NCBI RefSeq assembly: GCF_001298465.1
Contig: NZ_CP012541.1
Span: 496,001 to 560,000, forward strand
DNA from: Campylobacter concisus
Lineage (GTDB): Bacteria > Campylobacterota > Campylobacteria > Campylobacterales > Campylobacteraceae
Direction: 5' to 3'
DNA: 64,000 nucleotides
Both the position numbers and the translations under genes were made by a program. The notes beneath the pieces were generated by a model. It made no database searches. It worked only from the letters and a program-made list of their open reading frames with translations, and was not told the origin of the DNA. This document shows positions 10,256 to 19,931 of this stretch, piece by piece (within the stretch, counting starts at the first letter, position 1; every line of letters starts with the position of its first letter).

Positions 10256-10795
10256 TTGAGGCTTGGGGAACTTTATAGCGTTGTAGCGGCTGCGCTTGCT
10301 GCAAATTTTAGTGGCATTTTGGATGTTTCATCTTTTATGCGTATCAAAAAGACAAATGCGTGGATAACGCAGACTAATAGCGAAGCAAATAAAAAAGGCA
10401 ATGAGCTTTATGCCAAATTTATCAAAGATGAAAGTAGTGCTGCTTTATGTGACGATTTTGTCATTTTAAAGTCAAAATTTGAGGCAAGTTACTGTTTTTC
10501 TTCTGCAAAAGATGATCTAGCTCAATTTTACAAGGCTATAAATTTTCAGCCAAAAATGGGCGAGGTTGATAGCATCTCAAATCAGTTAATTTTAATAGCA
10601 AATATTTTAAAAAGTGAAGCATCTAAGGAGTCTATGAAGCTTCTTGCAGCTTTTAGTGTCTCATTTTTCTTGCCTTATGCTAAACAGCTTTCAAGAGATA
10701 TCCAAAAAGACGCAACTAGCAATTTTTATAAATCAATGGGATATTTTTTAGAGGATTTTTGCCTAGTTTTAGAAACTATTATTGGTAAGGCTTAG
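10256..10795 (+). CDS. TorD/NarJ-like helical protein, possible enzyme-maturation chaperone
   Basis: A 179-residue, mostly helical soluble protein. The start is a TTG at 10256, placed 7 bases after AAGGA, just after copA stops. The C-terminal pattern (FFLPYAKQLSRDI followed about 10 residues later by NFYKSMGYFLEDF) resembles the last helices of TorD/DmsD-type chaperones, in which a PW/PY element is followed by FY and a hydrophobic helix. Those proteins insert molybdopterin cofactor or guide Tat substrates. The assignment is structural inference and no target enzyme lies beside it. It may instead be a Campylobacter-specific protein of unknown role. Confidence 0.5.
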   Translation: MRLGELYSVVAAALAANFSGILDVSSFMRIKKTNAWITQTNSEANKKGNELYAKFIKDESSAALCDDFVILKSKFEASYCFSSAKDDLAQFYKAINFQPKMGEVDSISNQLILIANILKSEASKESMKLLAAFSVSFFLPYAKQLSRDIQKDATSNFYKSMGYFLEDFCLVLETIIGKA

Positions 10796-10805
10796 TTTTA
10801 AGCCT
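10788..10805. terminator. Short bidirectional hairpin between convergent genes
   Basis: AGGCTTA (10788-10794) and TAAGCCT (10799-10805) form a 7-base stem with a GTTT loop. It spans the stop codons of both convergent genes, which lie only two bases apart. It is weak as a terminator because the U tail is short. Confidence 0.45.
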
Positions 10806-11187
10806 GTGCCATTTCTATCATTTGAGTTTTAATGCTTAAAATGTTATTTTGAATGGCTGACTGCTCTAAATTTAAGTAATGAAGCATTTGCATAGAGTTA
10901 CGATCTTTTAGGCTTTGGATGCTTGAAATTTGATGTGAAATATCTAGCTTTTGATCTTGTAATTTTTCTAAGTCTTTTTGTAACTGTATAGCGCTCGCTT
11001 TATTAATAATTATAGGGGAAATTTTAGCATCTTCTCTTTGTTCTACATGTACTTCATTGCTTCTAACAATATCTTTTTTGTCATAGCCAGAAGATACTAA
11101 CATGCTTGTTTTTGAGCTATTTGAAGAGATAGATGTATAGCCATCATGATAGAAAATATTTGAGTTCATATTCGCATCTATTTGCAT
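10798..11187 (-). CDS. Hypothetical coiled-coil protein
   Basis: A 129-residue protein I do not recognise. The N-terminal half is polar and rich in Ser, Asn and Asp. The C-terminal half (about residues 60-129) is heptad-like, rich in Leu, Gln, Ile and Lys, and should form a coiled coil. There is no signal peptide and no membrane span. The upstream region is very AT-rich. The gene stands alone, convergent with the TorD-like gene. Confidence 0.68.
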   Translation of the reverse strand: MQIDANMNSNIFYHDGYTSISSNSSKTSMLVSSGYDKKDIVRSNEVHVEQREDAKISPIIINKASAIQLQKDLEKLQDQKLDISHQISSIQSLKDRNSMQMLHYLNLEQSAIQNNILSIKTQMIEMAQA

Positions 11188-11392
11188 ATCATCCTTCCTC
11201 TTATAGATTATTTTTATTTTAAACTATATTCAATAGAAAATTAAAATAGTTTTTAAAAAGTTATATTTTGAATTATATTTCTATATCCTTAAAGATAAAT
11301 TATATTTATAACTTTTTTGCAACTTTATAGTTAAAATACCCAGTTAAGTGCTATTTTGTTAAAATCACGCAAAACTAATTAAAGGTAAAGCT

Positions 11393-12793
11393 ATGAAAAA
11401 AGATGAAAACGCACATAAAAAGATGTGGGAGGGAAGATTTAGCGAGGCTAGCTCGAAGTTACTTGAGGAATTTAATGCTTCTATAAATTTTGATAAAAAT
11501 CTTTTTGAAGAAGATATCGCTGGAAGTAAGGCTCACGCAAAGATGCTTGGAATTTGTGGAATTTTGAAAAAAGATGAGTCAGAGGCGATCATAAAGGGGC
11601 TTGATGAGGTTTTATCTGAGATAAGAGCAGGTAAATTTATTTTTAAAATAGAGGATGAAGATATACATATGGCAGTTGAGAAGCGCCTTAGCCAGATCAT
11701 CGGAGCTGAGCTTGGTGGTAGATTGCACACAGCTAGAAGTAGAAATGACCAAGTTGCGCTTGATTTTAAATTTTACGTATTGAAGAAAAATTTAGAAATT
11801 TCTTCATGTATAAAAGAGCTCATCGCCACGCTTACAAATTTAGCCAAAAATCACAAAGATACGCTAATGCCAGGCTACACGCACCTTCAGCATGCCCAGC
11901 CGGTAAGCCTTAGCTACCATTTGCTAGCGTATGCCTTTATGTTTAAGAGGGATTTTGAGCGATTTGTTAGCTCCTATGAGCGAAATAACTTTAGTCCGCT
12001 TGGCTCAGCAGCACTTGCAGGCACTCCTCATAAGATAGATAGAACTATCGTTGCAAGTGAGCTTGGCTTTGCAGGTTGCACGCAAAATGCGATGGATAGC
12101 GTGAGCGACCGTGACTTTGCGCTGGAAATTTTATTTAACATTAGCGTTTTTATGACGCACGCTTCTAGGCTTTGCGAGGAGCTCATACTTTGGAGCTCTC
12201 AAGAATTTGGCTTTGTAAGCATTAGCGACGCTTATAGCACGGGCAGTTCCATAATGCCACAGAAGAAAAATCCAGATGTAGCCGAACTCATACGCGGTAA
12301 AACTGGACGTGTAAATGGAAATTTAGTAGCACTACTAACTACGATGAAAGGTCTGCCACTTGCTTATAATAAAGATATGCAAGAAGATAAAGAGGGTGTG
12401 TTTGACAGCGTCTCAACCATTTTAAGCTCGGCTACTATCCTAAACGAGATGATAAAAACGGCTAAATTTAATGAAAAAAACATGTTAAAAGCGACAAAAA
12501 CTGGGCATCTAAGTGCCACTGATCTGGCTGATTATCTAGTGCGTGAAAAAAATATTCCATTTAGAACAGCACATTTTATTACAGGTAAAGCTGTTGCAAA
12601 GGCTGAAAGTTTAGGACTTGATTTGAGTGAATTAAATGAAGAGCAGCTAAAAAGTGTCGATGAAAATTTAGATGAAAATGCTATTAAATTTCTAGATCTT
12701 CACGCTTCAAAAGAGGCTCGCAATTCAAAAGGCGGCACGGCAAATAAAAGCGTTGAAGAGCAAATTAAAATTTTAGACGATTGGCTTAAGTAA
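11393..12793 (+). CDS. argH: Argininosuccinate lyase
   Basis: A 466-residue enzyme of the fumarase/aspartase superfamily that splits argininosuccinate to arginine and fumarate, the last step of arginine synthesis. The superfamily signature [12 protein letters not shown] lies near residue 285, and the N-terminal [20 protein letters not shown] segment and the HTARSRNDQ loop are specific to ArgH. It stands alone on the plus strand with a good AAAGG site before the ATG. No other arginine genes are next to it. Confidence 0.96.
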   Translation: MKKDENAHKKMWEGRFSEASSKLLEEFNASINFDKNLFEEDIAGSKAHAKMLGICGILKKDESEAIIKGLDEVLSEIRAGKFIFKIEDEDIHMAVEKRLSQIIGAELGGRLHTARSRNDQVALDFKFYVLKKNLEISSCIKELIATLTNLAKNHKDTLMPGYTHLQHAQPVSLSYHLLAYAFMFKRDFERFVSSYERNNFSPLGSAALAGTPHKIDRTIVASELGFAGCTQNAMDSVSDRDFALEILFNISVFMTHASRLCEELILWSSQEFGFVSISDAYSTGSSIMPQKKNPDVAELIRGKTGRVNGNLVALLTTMKGLPLAYNKDMQEDKEGVFDSVSTILSSATILNEMIKTAKFNEKNMLKATKTGHLSATDLADYLVREKNIPFRTAHFITGKAVAKAESLGLDLSELNEEQLKSVDENLDENAIKFLDLHASKEARNSKGGTANKSVEEQIKILDDWLK

Positions 12794-12839
12794 AAAGAGT
12801 TATAATTACGCGTAATTTACAAATTTTAAAGGATGAAAA

Positions 12840-13922
12840 ATGTTTTTTGATGGCAAGAATAAAGAGCTTTCTAGTAAAAATGAAGCTTTACAAAGAGAAA
12901 ATGAAGCTTTAAAGGCTGAAATTTTAGTACTTAAAGAGGAGCTAAAAAACGTTAAAACTTGCGAGCCAAAAGAACAAGCTAAGGATAAGCAAGAGGCTGT
13001 AAATTTATTGCTTTCAAGTTATCAAGATGGTATAAATTTCTTGCAATTAACAATGGAAGAAAATCTAAAAATGCTTGAAAGTATAAACGGATTAAATGAA
13101 AAGACTTTCAAAGAGACAGGTGAACTCAAGTCGCAAACGGCTGAAATTTTAAACTCGATCGAGCAAGTAAGCCAGATGAGTGGCGATCTCTCAAACGACG
13201 CATCTTCACTTGATGGAAGCGTAAATTCGATTGTTGAGATTATAAATCTAATTAAAGACATCTCAGATCAGACAAATTTACTAGCTCTAAATGCTGCGAT
13301 CGAGGCGGCCCGTGCTGGTGAGCATGGACGAGGTTTTGCTGTCGTGGCAGATGAAGTTAGAAAGCTAGCTGAGCGCACTCAAAAAGCAACACTTGAAGTA
13401 GAAGTGAATATAAATGGCCTTAAGCAAAGTGCGAATACGATGATCGAAATGAGTGAGAATTTTTCAAAAATTTCTGCAAATGCTATGAAAATTTTAGGTG
13501 GATTTGAAGGAAATATCTCAAGCGTAAACGCAAATACGCAAAATATCCTAAATCAGGCTTTAAATGTTACAAATGAAGTCTATGTAAGTAATGGAAAAAT
13601 AGATCATATAAATATGAAGCTAAATGGATATAGAGGTGTGCTTTTAAATGAATTTAATAAAATTCAAGATGTTCATGAGTGTAGATTTGGCAAATGGTAT
13701 GAAAAAGATGTGAAAAATACTCTTGTAAAAGATGCCAAAATTCTCTCAAGTATCGCAGCTCATCATGAAAATGTTCATCATGGACTAGAAAAAGCGATGG
13801 TTATTTTTGCTGATAAAGACAAAGGAAATCTACCTGGCGTTGAAATATTAAAAGATGTTGAAAACTCAAGTAAAGTAGGTTTTGAAGAGTTGCTTGAAGC
13901 TATTAAGTCTGCAAGAAAATAA
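12840..13922 (+). CDS. Soluble methyl-accepting chemotaxis protein with C-terminal CZB zinc-binding domain
   Basis: A 360-residue chemoreceptor with no membrane span. Residues about 1-50 form a coiled coil, then a methyl-accepting signalling domain whose hairpin tip reads [35 protein letters not shown]. Near residues 275-325 a CZB-like domain is visible: [10 protein letters not shown] followed by [10 protein letters not shown], supplying the conserved Cys and His ligands for zinc. It should sit in the cytoplasm and signal to CheA/CheW, sensing a cytoplasmic cue such as zinc or an oxidant acting on it (known for the CZB family). A perfect bidirectional terminator follows its stop. Confidence 0.88.
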   Translation: MFFDGKNKELSSKNEALQRENEALKAEILVLKEELKNVKTCEPKEQAKDKQEAVNLLLSSYQDGINFLQLTMEENLKMLESINGLNEKTFKETGELKSQTAEILNSIEQVSQMSGDLSNDASSLDGSVNSIVEIINLIKDISDQTNLLALNAAIEAARAGEHGRGFAVVADEVRKLAERTQKATLEVEVNINGLKQSANTMIEMSENFSKISANAMKILGGFEGNISSVNANTQNILNQALNVTNEVYVSNGKIDHINMKLNGYRGVLLNEFNKIQDVHECRFGKWYEKDVKNTLVKDAKILSSIAAHHENVHHGLEKAMVIFADKDKGNLPGVEILKDVENSSKVGFEELLEAIKSARK

Positions 13923-13954
13923 AATCTTAGACTCATGCTTTGAGTCTAAGATTT
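13922..13954. terminator. Bidirectional terminator between chemoreceptor and HIT genes
   Basis: A perfect 14-base inverted repeat (13922-13935 and 13941-13954) with a 5-base loop. It lies between two convergent genes and ends in A/T runs on both strands. Confidence 0.85.
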
Positions 13955-13962
13955 ATAAGTTA

Positions 13963-14316
13963 TTAAAATGTGCTTTGTGGATCAGCTACGCCTTCGCTCC
14001 AGCCAAGCTTCGCTCCGCCAAGTAGGTGAAAATGTAGATGCATAACCTCTTGGCCGCCGTTTTCGCCGCAGTTTGTGATGAGGCGGTATCCGCTCTTATC
14101 AACGCCCATTAAGGTCGCCACTTCTTGGATAAATTTAGTCATCTCTCCCATTAAAACCGGATCCATCTCTTGGAAATTTTTATAGTGTTTTTTTGGGATG
14201 ATTAGGATGTGGATCGGTGCTTTTGGATTTATATCGTTAAAAGCTAGAAATTTCTCGCTTTCAAGCACTTTGTTGCAAGGGATTTCACCAGCTACGATCT
14301 TTTCAAATATGGTCAT
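13963..14316 (-). CDS. HIT-family (histidine triad) nucleotide-binding protein
   Basis: A 117-residue HIT protein. The triad motif HLHFHLLGG near the C-terminus carries the catalytic histidines, and INPKAPIHILIIPKKH is the usual N-terminal strand. The HINT branch hydrolyses adenosine phosphoramidates and related nucleotides. I place the start at 14316, which has GGAG 5 bases upstream; an in-frame ATG at 14340 would add eight residues with no good site. The gene sits beside pheS in opposite orientation, as in C. jejuni. Confidence 0.9.
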   Translation of the reverse strand: MTIFEKIVAGEIPCNKVLESEKFLAFNDINPKAPIHILIIPKKHYKNFQEMDPVLMGEMTKFIQEVATLMGVDKSGYRLITNCGENGGQEVMHLHFHLLGGAKLGWSEGVADPQSTF

Positions 14317-14434
14317 TTTAGCTCCTTTGAAATTTTTCAAAATTATATCAAAGTGTGCTTAAATTTCGTGCTCTTTATCTTGATTTTAACTCTTTTTCTA
14401 TAAAATCGACTCAAAAATTTATAAAGGTAAAAAA

Positions 14435-15430
14435 TTGCAAGATTTCGTTAATAAAATCAAAAATGAAATTTCAACGCTTGACGATCTTGAGAAGGTCAGG
14501 GTAGAAATTTTTGGCAAAAAGGGCATCTTGGCGCAAGGTTTTGCAAAGCTAAAAGAGCTTGGCGAAGATGAGAAAAAGGAATTTGCAGCAAATTTAAATA
14601 AGCAAAGAGATGAGCTTAGCGAGCTAATAGAAGCTAAAAAGGCTGAGCTTAGCGAGCAAGAGATAGATAACAAGATGAAAAAAGAGGCTGCTGATATCAC
14701 GCTATTTAATGAGCCAGTTGCTAGCGGAGCGCTGCACCCTGTTATGGCTACGATGGATAAGATAATTGAATACTTTTTAGCGCTAAATTTCTCGCTCGAG
14801 ACTGGGCCACTTATAGAAGATGATTTTCACAACTTTGAAGCGCTAAATTTACCAAAATACCACCCAGCAAGGGATATGCAAGATACATTTTACCTAGATG
14901 ATTTTAGACTTTTAAGGACGCATACAAGCCCAGTTCAGGTGCGAACTATGCTAAATCAAAAACCACCAATTCGTATGATAGCGCCAGGTACTGTCTTTAG
15001 ACGTGATATGGATTTAACGCATACACCGATGTTTCACCAGGTCGAGGGCCTTGTGGTGGAGGATGCTGAGAAAGTTAGCTTTGCAAATTTAAAATCAATG
15101 CTAGAGGGCTTTTTAAAGCATATGTTTGGCGACGTTGAAGTGCGTTTTCGCCCTAGCTTCTTTCCATTTACGGAGCCTAGCGCTGAGGTTGATATTAGTT
15201 GTATATTCTGCCATGGCAAGGGCTGCAGAGTGTGTAAGCAAACTACTTGGCTTGAGGTACTTGGATGTGGTGTCGTTGATCCAAATGTATTTAAGGCGGT
15301 TGGCTATAAAAATGTAAGTGGATACGCTTTTGGCCTTGGCGTTGAGAGATTTGCGATGTTGCTTCATAGAGTGCCTGATCTAAGGTCGCTTTTTGAGGGA
15401 GATTTAAGATTGTTGGAGCAGTTTAAATGA
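14435..15430 (+). CDS. pheS: Phenylalanyl-tRNA synthetase alpha subunit
   Basis: A 331-residue catalytic subunit of the tetrameric PheRS. It has an N-terminal coiled-coil arm (about residues 1-85) and a class II core with [16 protein letters not shown], the motif 2 loop [10 protein letters not shown] with GTVFRRD, and motif 3 in GFGVER-like form ([12 protein letters not shown]). The start is a TTG at 14435 with AAGG 7 bases upstream; no nearby ATG fits. Its stop overlaps the pheT start by 4 bases (ATGA), so the subunits are translationally coupled. Confidence 0.96.
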   Translation: MQDFVNKIKNEISTLDDLEKVRVEIFGKKGILAQGFAKLKELGEDEKKEFAANLNKQRDELSELIEAKKAELSEQEIDNKMKKEAADITLFNEPVASGALHPVMATMDKIIEYFLALNFSLETGPLIEDDFHNFEALNLPKYHPARDMQDTFYLDDFRLLRTHTSPVQVRTMLNQKPPIRMIAPGTVFRRDMDLTHTPMFHQVEGLVVEDAEKVSFANLKSMLEGFLKHMFGDVEVRFRPSFFPFTEPSAEVDISCIFCHGKGCRVCKQTTWLEVLGCGVVDPNVFKAVGYKNVSGYAFGLGVERFAMLLHRVPDLRSLFEGDLRLLEQFK

Positions 15431-17763
15431 TAATTTCAAAGCATTGGTTAAACGAGTGGATCGACCTTAGCGACGTTAGCGGCGAGACACTTTCAAAGAC
15501 ATTAAATTCTATTGGGCTAGAGGTTGATAGCTATAAAGAGATAAATTTACCAAAGAGCATTGTGGTTGGCTACATAAAAAGTAGAGAAAAGCACCCAGAT
15601 GCTGATAAACTAAGTGTTTGTCAGGTAGATGTTGGTGGAGAGACGCTTCAGATCGTGTGTGGGGCTAAAAACGTTGAAGCTGGCCAGTTTGTGCCAGTTG
15701 CACTTATTGGCACGACTATGCCAAATGGTCTTGAGATAAAAAAAGCAAAGCTAAGAGGTGTTGAGTCAAGTGGTATGATCTGTTCTTCAAGTGAGCTGGG
15801 ACTTCCAAAGATAAATGATGGAATTTTGCCACTTGATGAGAGCATCGGCAAGCTAAAACTTGGTACAAGCCTTAGTGAATTTGAGGTCTTTAGGGATACG
15901 ATAATAGAAGTTGATGTCACAGCAAACAGAGGCGATTGCCAAAATTTACATGGCATCGCAAGAGAAATTTGTGCAGCGCTTGATCTAAATATGAAAGATG
16001 GCCACGAAGACGATGAAAGCGAAAATTTACTAGGTATTGGCAGAATAGCTTCTGTGCGAGCAGAGGATAAAGTAAGTGGGTCATTTTTGTATAAGGCTTT
16101 TGAGCTAAAAGAGGGACTATATGAAAATCTAATAACTCGCATGCGTCTAGCATTAATAGAGTGCCAAAAGACAAATTTAGTTGAGAGACTGCTTGAATAC
16201 GCGACATTTTGCACGGGTGTTTTATTTAGGGCTTATGATCACGCTAAGCTAGTAAGTGAAGGTGAAAAGGCTGTTTTTGATATAAAAAATGGCGAAAATG
16301 GCGAGTGCGTGGTTTTTTGTGAGGATAAAAATTTAGGTGTTGCTGGAATTTACCAAAGCGATGAGGCTAGGGTCGATGAGGGCTCAAAGGTGATCTTGGT
16401 AGAGGCTAGCTACGTAAAACCAGATGTTGTTTCAAAGGCTATTTTTGAAAACAAAAATTTACCAAAAGGCGATCAAGTTTATCGCTCAAGTCGTGGTAGC
16501 GAGCCAAATTTAGCTTACGGGGCGGACTATCTTTTTAAAAGGCTTGCTAGCTTTAAAGATAGCCTAAGTCTTTTTGCAGGCTCCCAGCAATCACTTCTAA
16601 ACACCGAGCCTATCACTCTTAGCATCTCACTTGGCGAGCTTAAAAATATGATCGGTCAAGAGGTTGCAAGAAATGATGTCGTTAAAATTTTAAAGAAGCT
16701 TGGCTTTGAGATCGCAGTAAATGTCGAGCAAGAGAGCTTTAATGTAAAAGTGCCGCTATTTCGCCACGACATCGTAAATTCGCATGATATCTGCGAGGAG
16801 ATCGTAAGGATAATAGGCATCGACAATATCGCCTCAACGCCGCTAAATTTTGCAGAGAAAAATAGGCTAAATAAGACATATTTTGACTATAAAAATGCTC
16901 TAAATTTAAGACACAGTGCTGCTGATAATGGATTTTTTGAGAGTGTGCATTATGTGTTTGATAGCCAAGATGAGCTCAGTGAGCTAAATTTCAAGCCATG
17001 CAAGGTCAAGATATTAAATCCTATAAACAACGAGCTAAATACACTTAGACCAACTCTTGTAAATCACCTCTTGAGCTCATGCGAGAAAAATATTAAAAAT
17101 TCTAAACGCTCAGTTAGATTATTTGAACTCGGAGAAGTTTTTGATGAAGACGCAAGTCAAGGTCTAAATTTAGGCTTTGTTGTATCTGGGCTTTTAAAAG
17201 AGCCAACATTGATAAATGGAGCAAAAGGCGAGGAAGCAAATTTCTATGCTTTTGCTTCGATGGTGCAAAATGTTATAGGTAAATTTGAGCTAAAACCTTG
17301 CCATGGCATTTCATATCTTAGTCCATACGAGCAGGCACACATCTATCAAAATGGCGAAAAGATAGGCTATATCGGTAGAGTCGATGCGAGAGTCGAAGCA
17401 AAGAGAGATCTGCCAAGAACTTATATCTGCGAGATAGATTTTACCAAACTCAAATTCGAACCTATTTTGGCTATTCCTTATTCTAAGTTTCAAAGCACCA
17501 CAAGGGATCTTAGCCTTATTGTGCCTGAAAATTTTGAGGCTGGGCGAATTTATGAGTGCATAAGAGGGCTAAATTTAAAAGAGCTAAAAGAATTTTTACC
17601 GGTTGATATTTATAAAGATGCGAAGCTAAATGGCTCAATCAGTCTTAGTTTGAAATTTACATTTCAGGATATGGAAAAAACACTTGAAGATGATGATATA
17701 AACGCACTTATGGATAAAATTTTAAATGAGCTAAAAGATAAACTAAATATCGGAATAAGATGA
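15427..17763 (+). CDS. pheT: Phenylalanyl-tRNA synthetase beta subunit
   Basis: A 778-residue subunit. From the N-terminus: the B1 region, a tRNA-binding OB fold ([16 protein letters not shown]), the B3/B4 editing domain, B5, a degenerate class II core, and a C-terminal ferredoxin-fold anticodon-binding domain beginning near [16 protein letters not shown]. It pairs with PheS to charge tRNA-Phe and edits misacylated tyrosine. It overlaps pheS and aroA by 4 bases each, so the three form one coupled transcription unit. Confidence 0.96.
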   Translation: MIISKHWLNEWIDLSDVSGETLSKTLNSIGLEVDSYKEINLPKSIVVGYIKSREKHPDADKLSVCQVDVGGETLQIVCGAKNVEAGQFVPVALIGTTMPNGLEIKKAKLRGVESSGMICSSSELGLPKINDGILPLDESIGKLKLGTSLSEFEVFRDTIIEVDVTANRGDCQNLHGIAREICAALDLNMKDGHEDDESENLLGIGRIASVRAEDKVSGSFLYKAFELKEGLYENLITRMRLALIECQKTNLVERLLEYATFCTGVLFRAYDHAKLVSEGEKAVFDIKNGENGECVVFCEDKNLGVAGIYQSDEARVDEGSKVILVEASYVKPDVVSKAIFENKNLPKGDQVYRSSRGSEPNLAYGADYLFKRLASFKDSLSLFAGSQQSLLNTEPITLSISLGELKNMIGQEVARNDVVKILKKLGFEIAVNVEQESFNVKVPLFRHDIVNSHDICEEIVRIIGIDNIASTPLNFAEKNRLNKTYFDYKNALNLRHSAADNGFFESVHYVFDSQDELSELNFKPCKVKILNPINNELNTLRPTLVNHLLSSCEKNIKNSKRSVRLFELGEVFDEDASQGLNLGFVVSGLLKEPTLINGAKGEEANFYAFASMVQNVIGKFELKPCHGISYLSPYEQAHIYQNGEKIGYIGRVDARVEAKRDLPRTYICEIDFTKLKFEPILAIPYSKFQSTTRDLSLIVPENFEAGRIYECIRGLNLKELKEFLPVDIYKDAKLNGSISLSLKFTFQDMEKTLEDDDINALMDKILNELKDKLNIGIR

Positions 17764-19037
17764 AAATTTACCCATTAGACAAAAGTTTAAATTTAACCAT
17801 AGATGATATTGCTGCGGATAAGTCTATTTCGCATAGATGTGCAATATTTTCACTTTTAAGCGACAAGCCATCTCGGATTAGAAACTATCTAAGAGCAGAT
17901 GATACGCTAAATACTTTAAAGATAGTCCAGCTCTTAGGCGCAAAGATCGAGGACAATGGCTCTGAGATAATGATCACTCCGCCACAAAAGATAAAGGAGC
18001 CAAGTGAAATTTTAGAGTGTGGTAACTCTGGTACGGCGATGAGGCTTTTTATGGGATTACTGGCCGCACAGGATGGCTTTTTTGTGCTAAGTGGTGATAA
18101 ATACTTAAATTCTCGTCCAATGGCAAGGATAGCAAAGCCTCTAAATGAGATGGGTGCAAAGATAGATGGCGCAAACAACGCAAACAACGCTCCTCTTTGC
18201 ATAAGAGGGACTAAATTTGAAAGATTTGATTTTGATAGTAAGATCGCCTCAGCTCAGGTAAAAAGTGCGCTTTTGCTAGCAGCTATTTATTCAAATGGCT
18301 GCAAATTTAGCGAGCCAGAGCTAAGTAGAGATCATACTGAGCGCATGCTTGCAGGTATGGGAGCTGATATAAAACGTGGCGACCTAGAGATTATATTAGA
18401 GCCGATGAGTTCGCCACTTGCGCCACTTGATATAGATGTGCCAAACGATCCAAGCTCGGCATTTTTCTTTGCAGTCGCAGCTCTAATCATCCCAAATTCG
18501 CATATTATTTTAAAAAATATCTTGCTAAATAAAACTCGTATCGAAGCTTACAGGGTTTTAGAAAAAATGGGCGCTGAGATAAAATTTCACAAAACCTCAA
18601 GCAAATATGAAGATATCGGCGATATCGAAGTTAAGTACTCGCCAAATTTAAAAGGTGTAGAAGTTAGCGAAAATATCTCTTGGCTCATCGACGAAGCGCC
18701 GGCTTTAGCCATCGCATTTGCCTGCGCAAAGGGACAAAGCAAGCTAATAAACGCAAAAGAGCTTCGAGTAAAAGAGAGCGACAGGATAGCTGTGACGATA
18801 AATGTGCTAAAGCAGTGCGGTGTAAATGCTAGCGAGCTTGAAGATGGCTTTATCATAAATGGTTCAGAGGCTAAATTTGCCACGATAGATAGCCACGGAG
18901 ATCACAGGATCGCTATGAGCTTTGCCATACTTGGACTAAAATGTGGCATGCAGATAGAAAAGAGCGAATTTATCGCTACTTCATTTCCAAATTTTGCTGA
19001 AATTTTAAAGAAAATGGGAGCTAAAATTGAAAATTGA
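17760..19037 (+). CDS. aroA: 3-phosphoshikimate 1-carboxyvinyltransferase (EPSP synthase)
   Basis: A 425-residue two-domain enzyme that joins shikimate-3-phosphate and phosphoenolpyruvate in aromatic amino acid synthesis. Visible motifs are DKSISHR at the N-terminus, ECGNSGTAMRL, the RPMARI segment, and the C-terminal RVKESDRI and SHGDHRIAMSF active-site stretches. It begins in the pheT stop (ATGA) and ends 11 bases inside ispH. It is the same order as in C. jejuni. Confidence 0.96.
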   Translation: MKIYPLDKSLNLTIDDIAADKSISHRCAIFSLLSDKPSRIRNYLRADDTLNTLKIVQLLGAKIEDNGSEIMITPPQKIKEPSEILECGNSGTAMRLFMGLLAAQDGFFVLSGDKYLNSRPMARIAKPLNEMGAKIDGANNANNAPLCIRGTKFERFDFDSKIASAQVKSALLLAAIYSNGCKFSEPELSRDHTERMLAGMGADIKRGDLEIILEPMSSPLAPLDIDVPNDPSSAFFFAVAALIIPNSHIILKNILLNKTRIEAYRVLEKMGAEIKFHKTSSKYEDIGDIEVKYSPNLKGVEVSENISWLIDEAPALAIAFACAKGQSKLINAKELRVKESDRIAVTINVLKQCGVNASELEDGFIINGSEAKFATIDSHGDHRIAMSFAILGLKCGMQIEKSEFIATSFPNFAEILKKMGAKIEN

Positions 19038-19851
19038 GCTTGCTAGTAGCTATGGATTTTGCTTTGGTGTAAAAAGGGCGATAAAAATCGCTGAAAATGC
19101 AGGAGATGCTGCAACTATTGGGCCACTCATTCATAACAATGAAGAGATAAATAGGCTTGAAAAAAACTATAATGTAAAGACGCTTGATGGCATAAATGAG
19201 CTAAAGGATGAAAAAAAAGCAATTATCCGCACTCATGGCATCACTAAAAACGATCTAGCTGAGCTAAAAAAGACAGACATAAAGGTGATCGACGCAACTT
19301 GCCCATTTGTGACAAAGCCACAACAAATTTGTGAAAAAATGAGCGAAGAGGGCTATGATGTGGTGATCTATGGTGACGTGCACCACCCTGAAGTAAAGGG
19401 CGTGAAGTCATATGCCAAGGGTAACGTCTATGTCGTGCTTGAAGAGAGCGAGCTGGAGGGCATTAAATTTAAGCAAAAGGTCGCACTTGTTAGCCAAACG
19501 ACTAGAAAAGTCGAGAAATTTATGCAGATCGCAAACTACCTTATGCTTCATGTAAAAGAGGTGCGTGTTTTTAATACGATTTGCAACGCAACTTTTGAAA
19601 ACCAAGAGGCTGCTAAAAATTTGGCAAAAAGGGCTGATGTGATGATAATAATCGGCGGTAAAAACAGCTCAAATACAAAACAACTCTACCTAATATCTAA
19701 AAATTTCTGCGAAGATAGCTACCTGATAGAAAGCGAAGAAGAGCTTGAAAAATCATGGTTTGATGGCAAAAATTTGTGTGGCATAAGTGCGGGTGCTAGC
19801 ACGCCTGACTGGATCATACAAAAAGTCGTTGACAGAATCAAAAAAGTATAA
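19027..19851 (+). CDS. ispH: 4-hydroxy-3-methylbut-2-enyl diphosphate reductase
   Basis: A 274-residue Fe-S enzyme for the last step of the MEP isoprenoid pathway, making IPP and DMAPP. The three conserved cysteine ligands are visible: Cys12 in GFCFGV, Cys92 in DATCPFV and Cys186 in NTICNATFENQ. It starts with a TTG at 19027 inside the end of aroA, with GGGAG 6 bases upstream; no nearby ATG would keep the conserved GFCFGV start. Confidence 0.95.
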   Translation: MKIELASSYGFCFGVKRAIKIAENAGDAATIGPLIHNNEEINRLEKNYNVKTLDGINELKDEKKAIIRTHGITKNDLAELKKTDIKVIDATCPFVTKPQQICEKMSEEGYDVVIYGDVHHPEVKGVKSYAKGNVYVVLEESELEGIKFKQKVALVSQTTRKVEKFMQIANYLMLHVKEVRVFNTICNATFENQEAAKNLAKRADVMIIIGGKNSSNTKQLYLISKNFCEDSYLIESEEELEKSWFDGKNLCGISAGASTPDWIIQKVVDRIKKV

Positions 19852-19931
19852 AATTTATCCTAGCTAAAGCCACAATTAACTATAATAAGCCAATTTGCCT
19901 CTACTGGCATAATAAAATTTAAAGGATCAAG

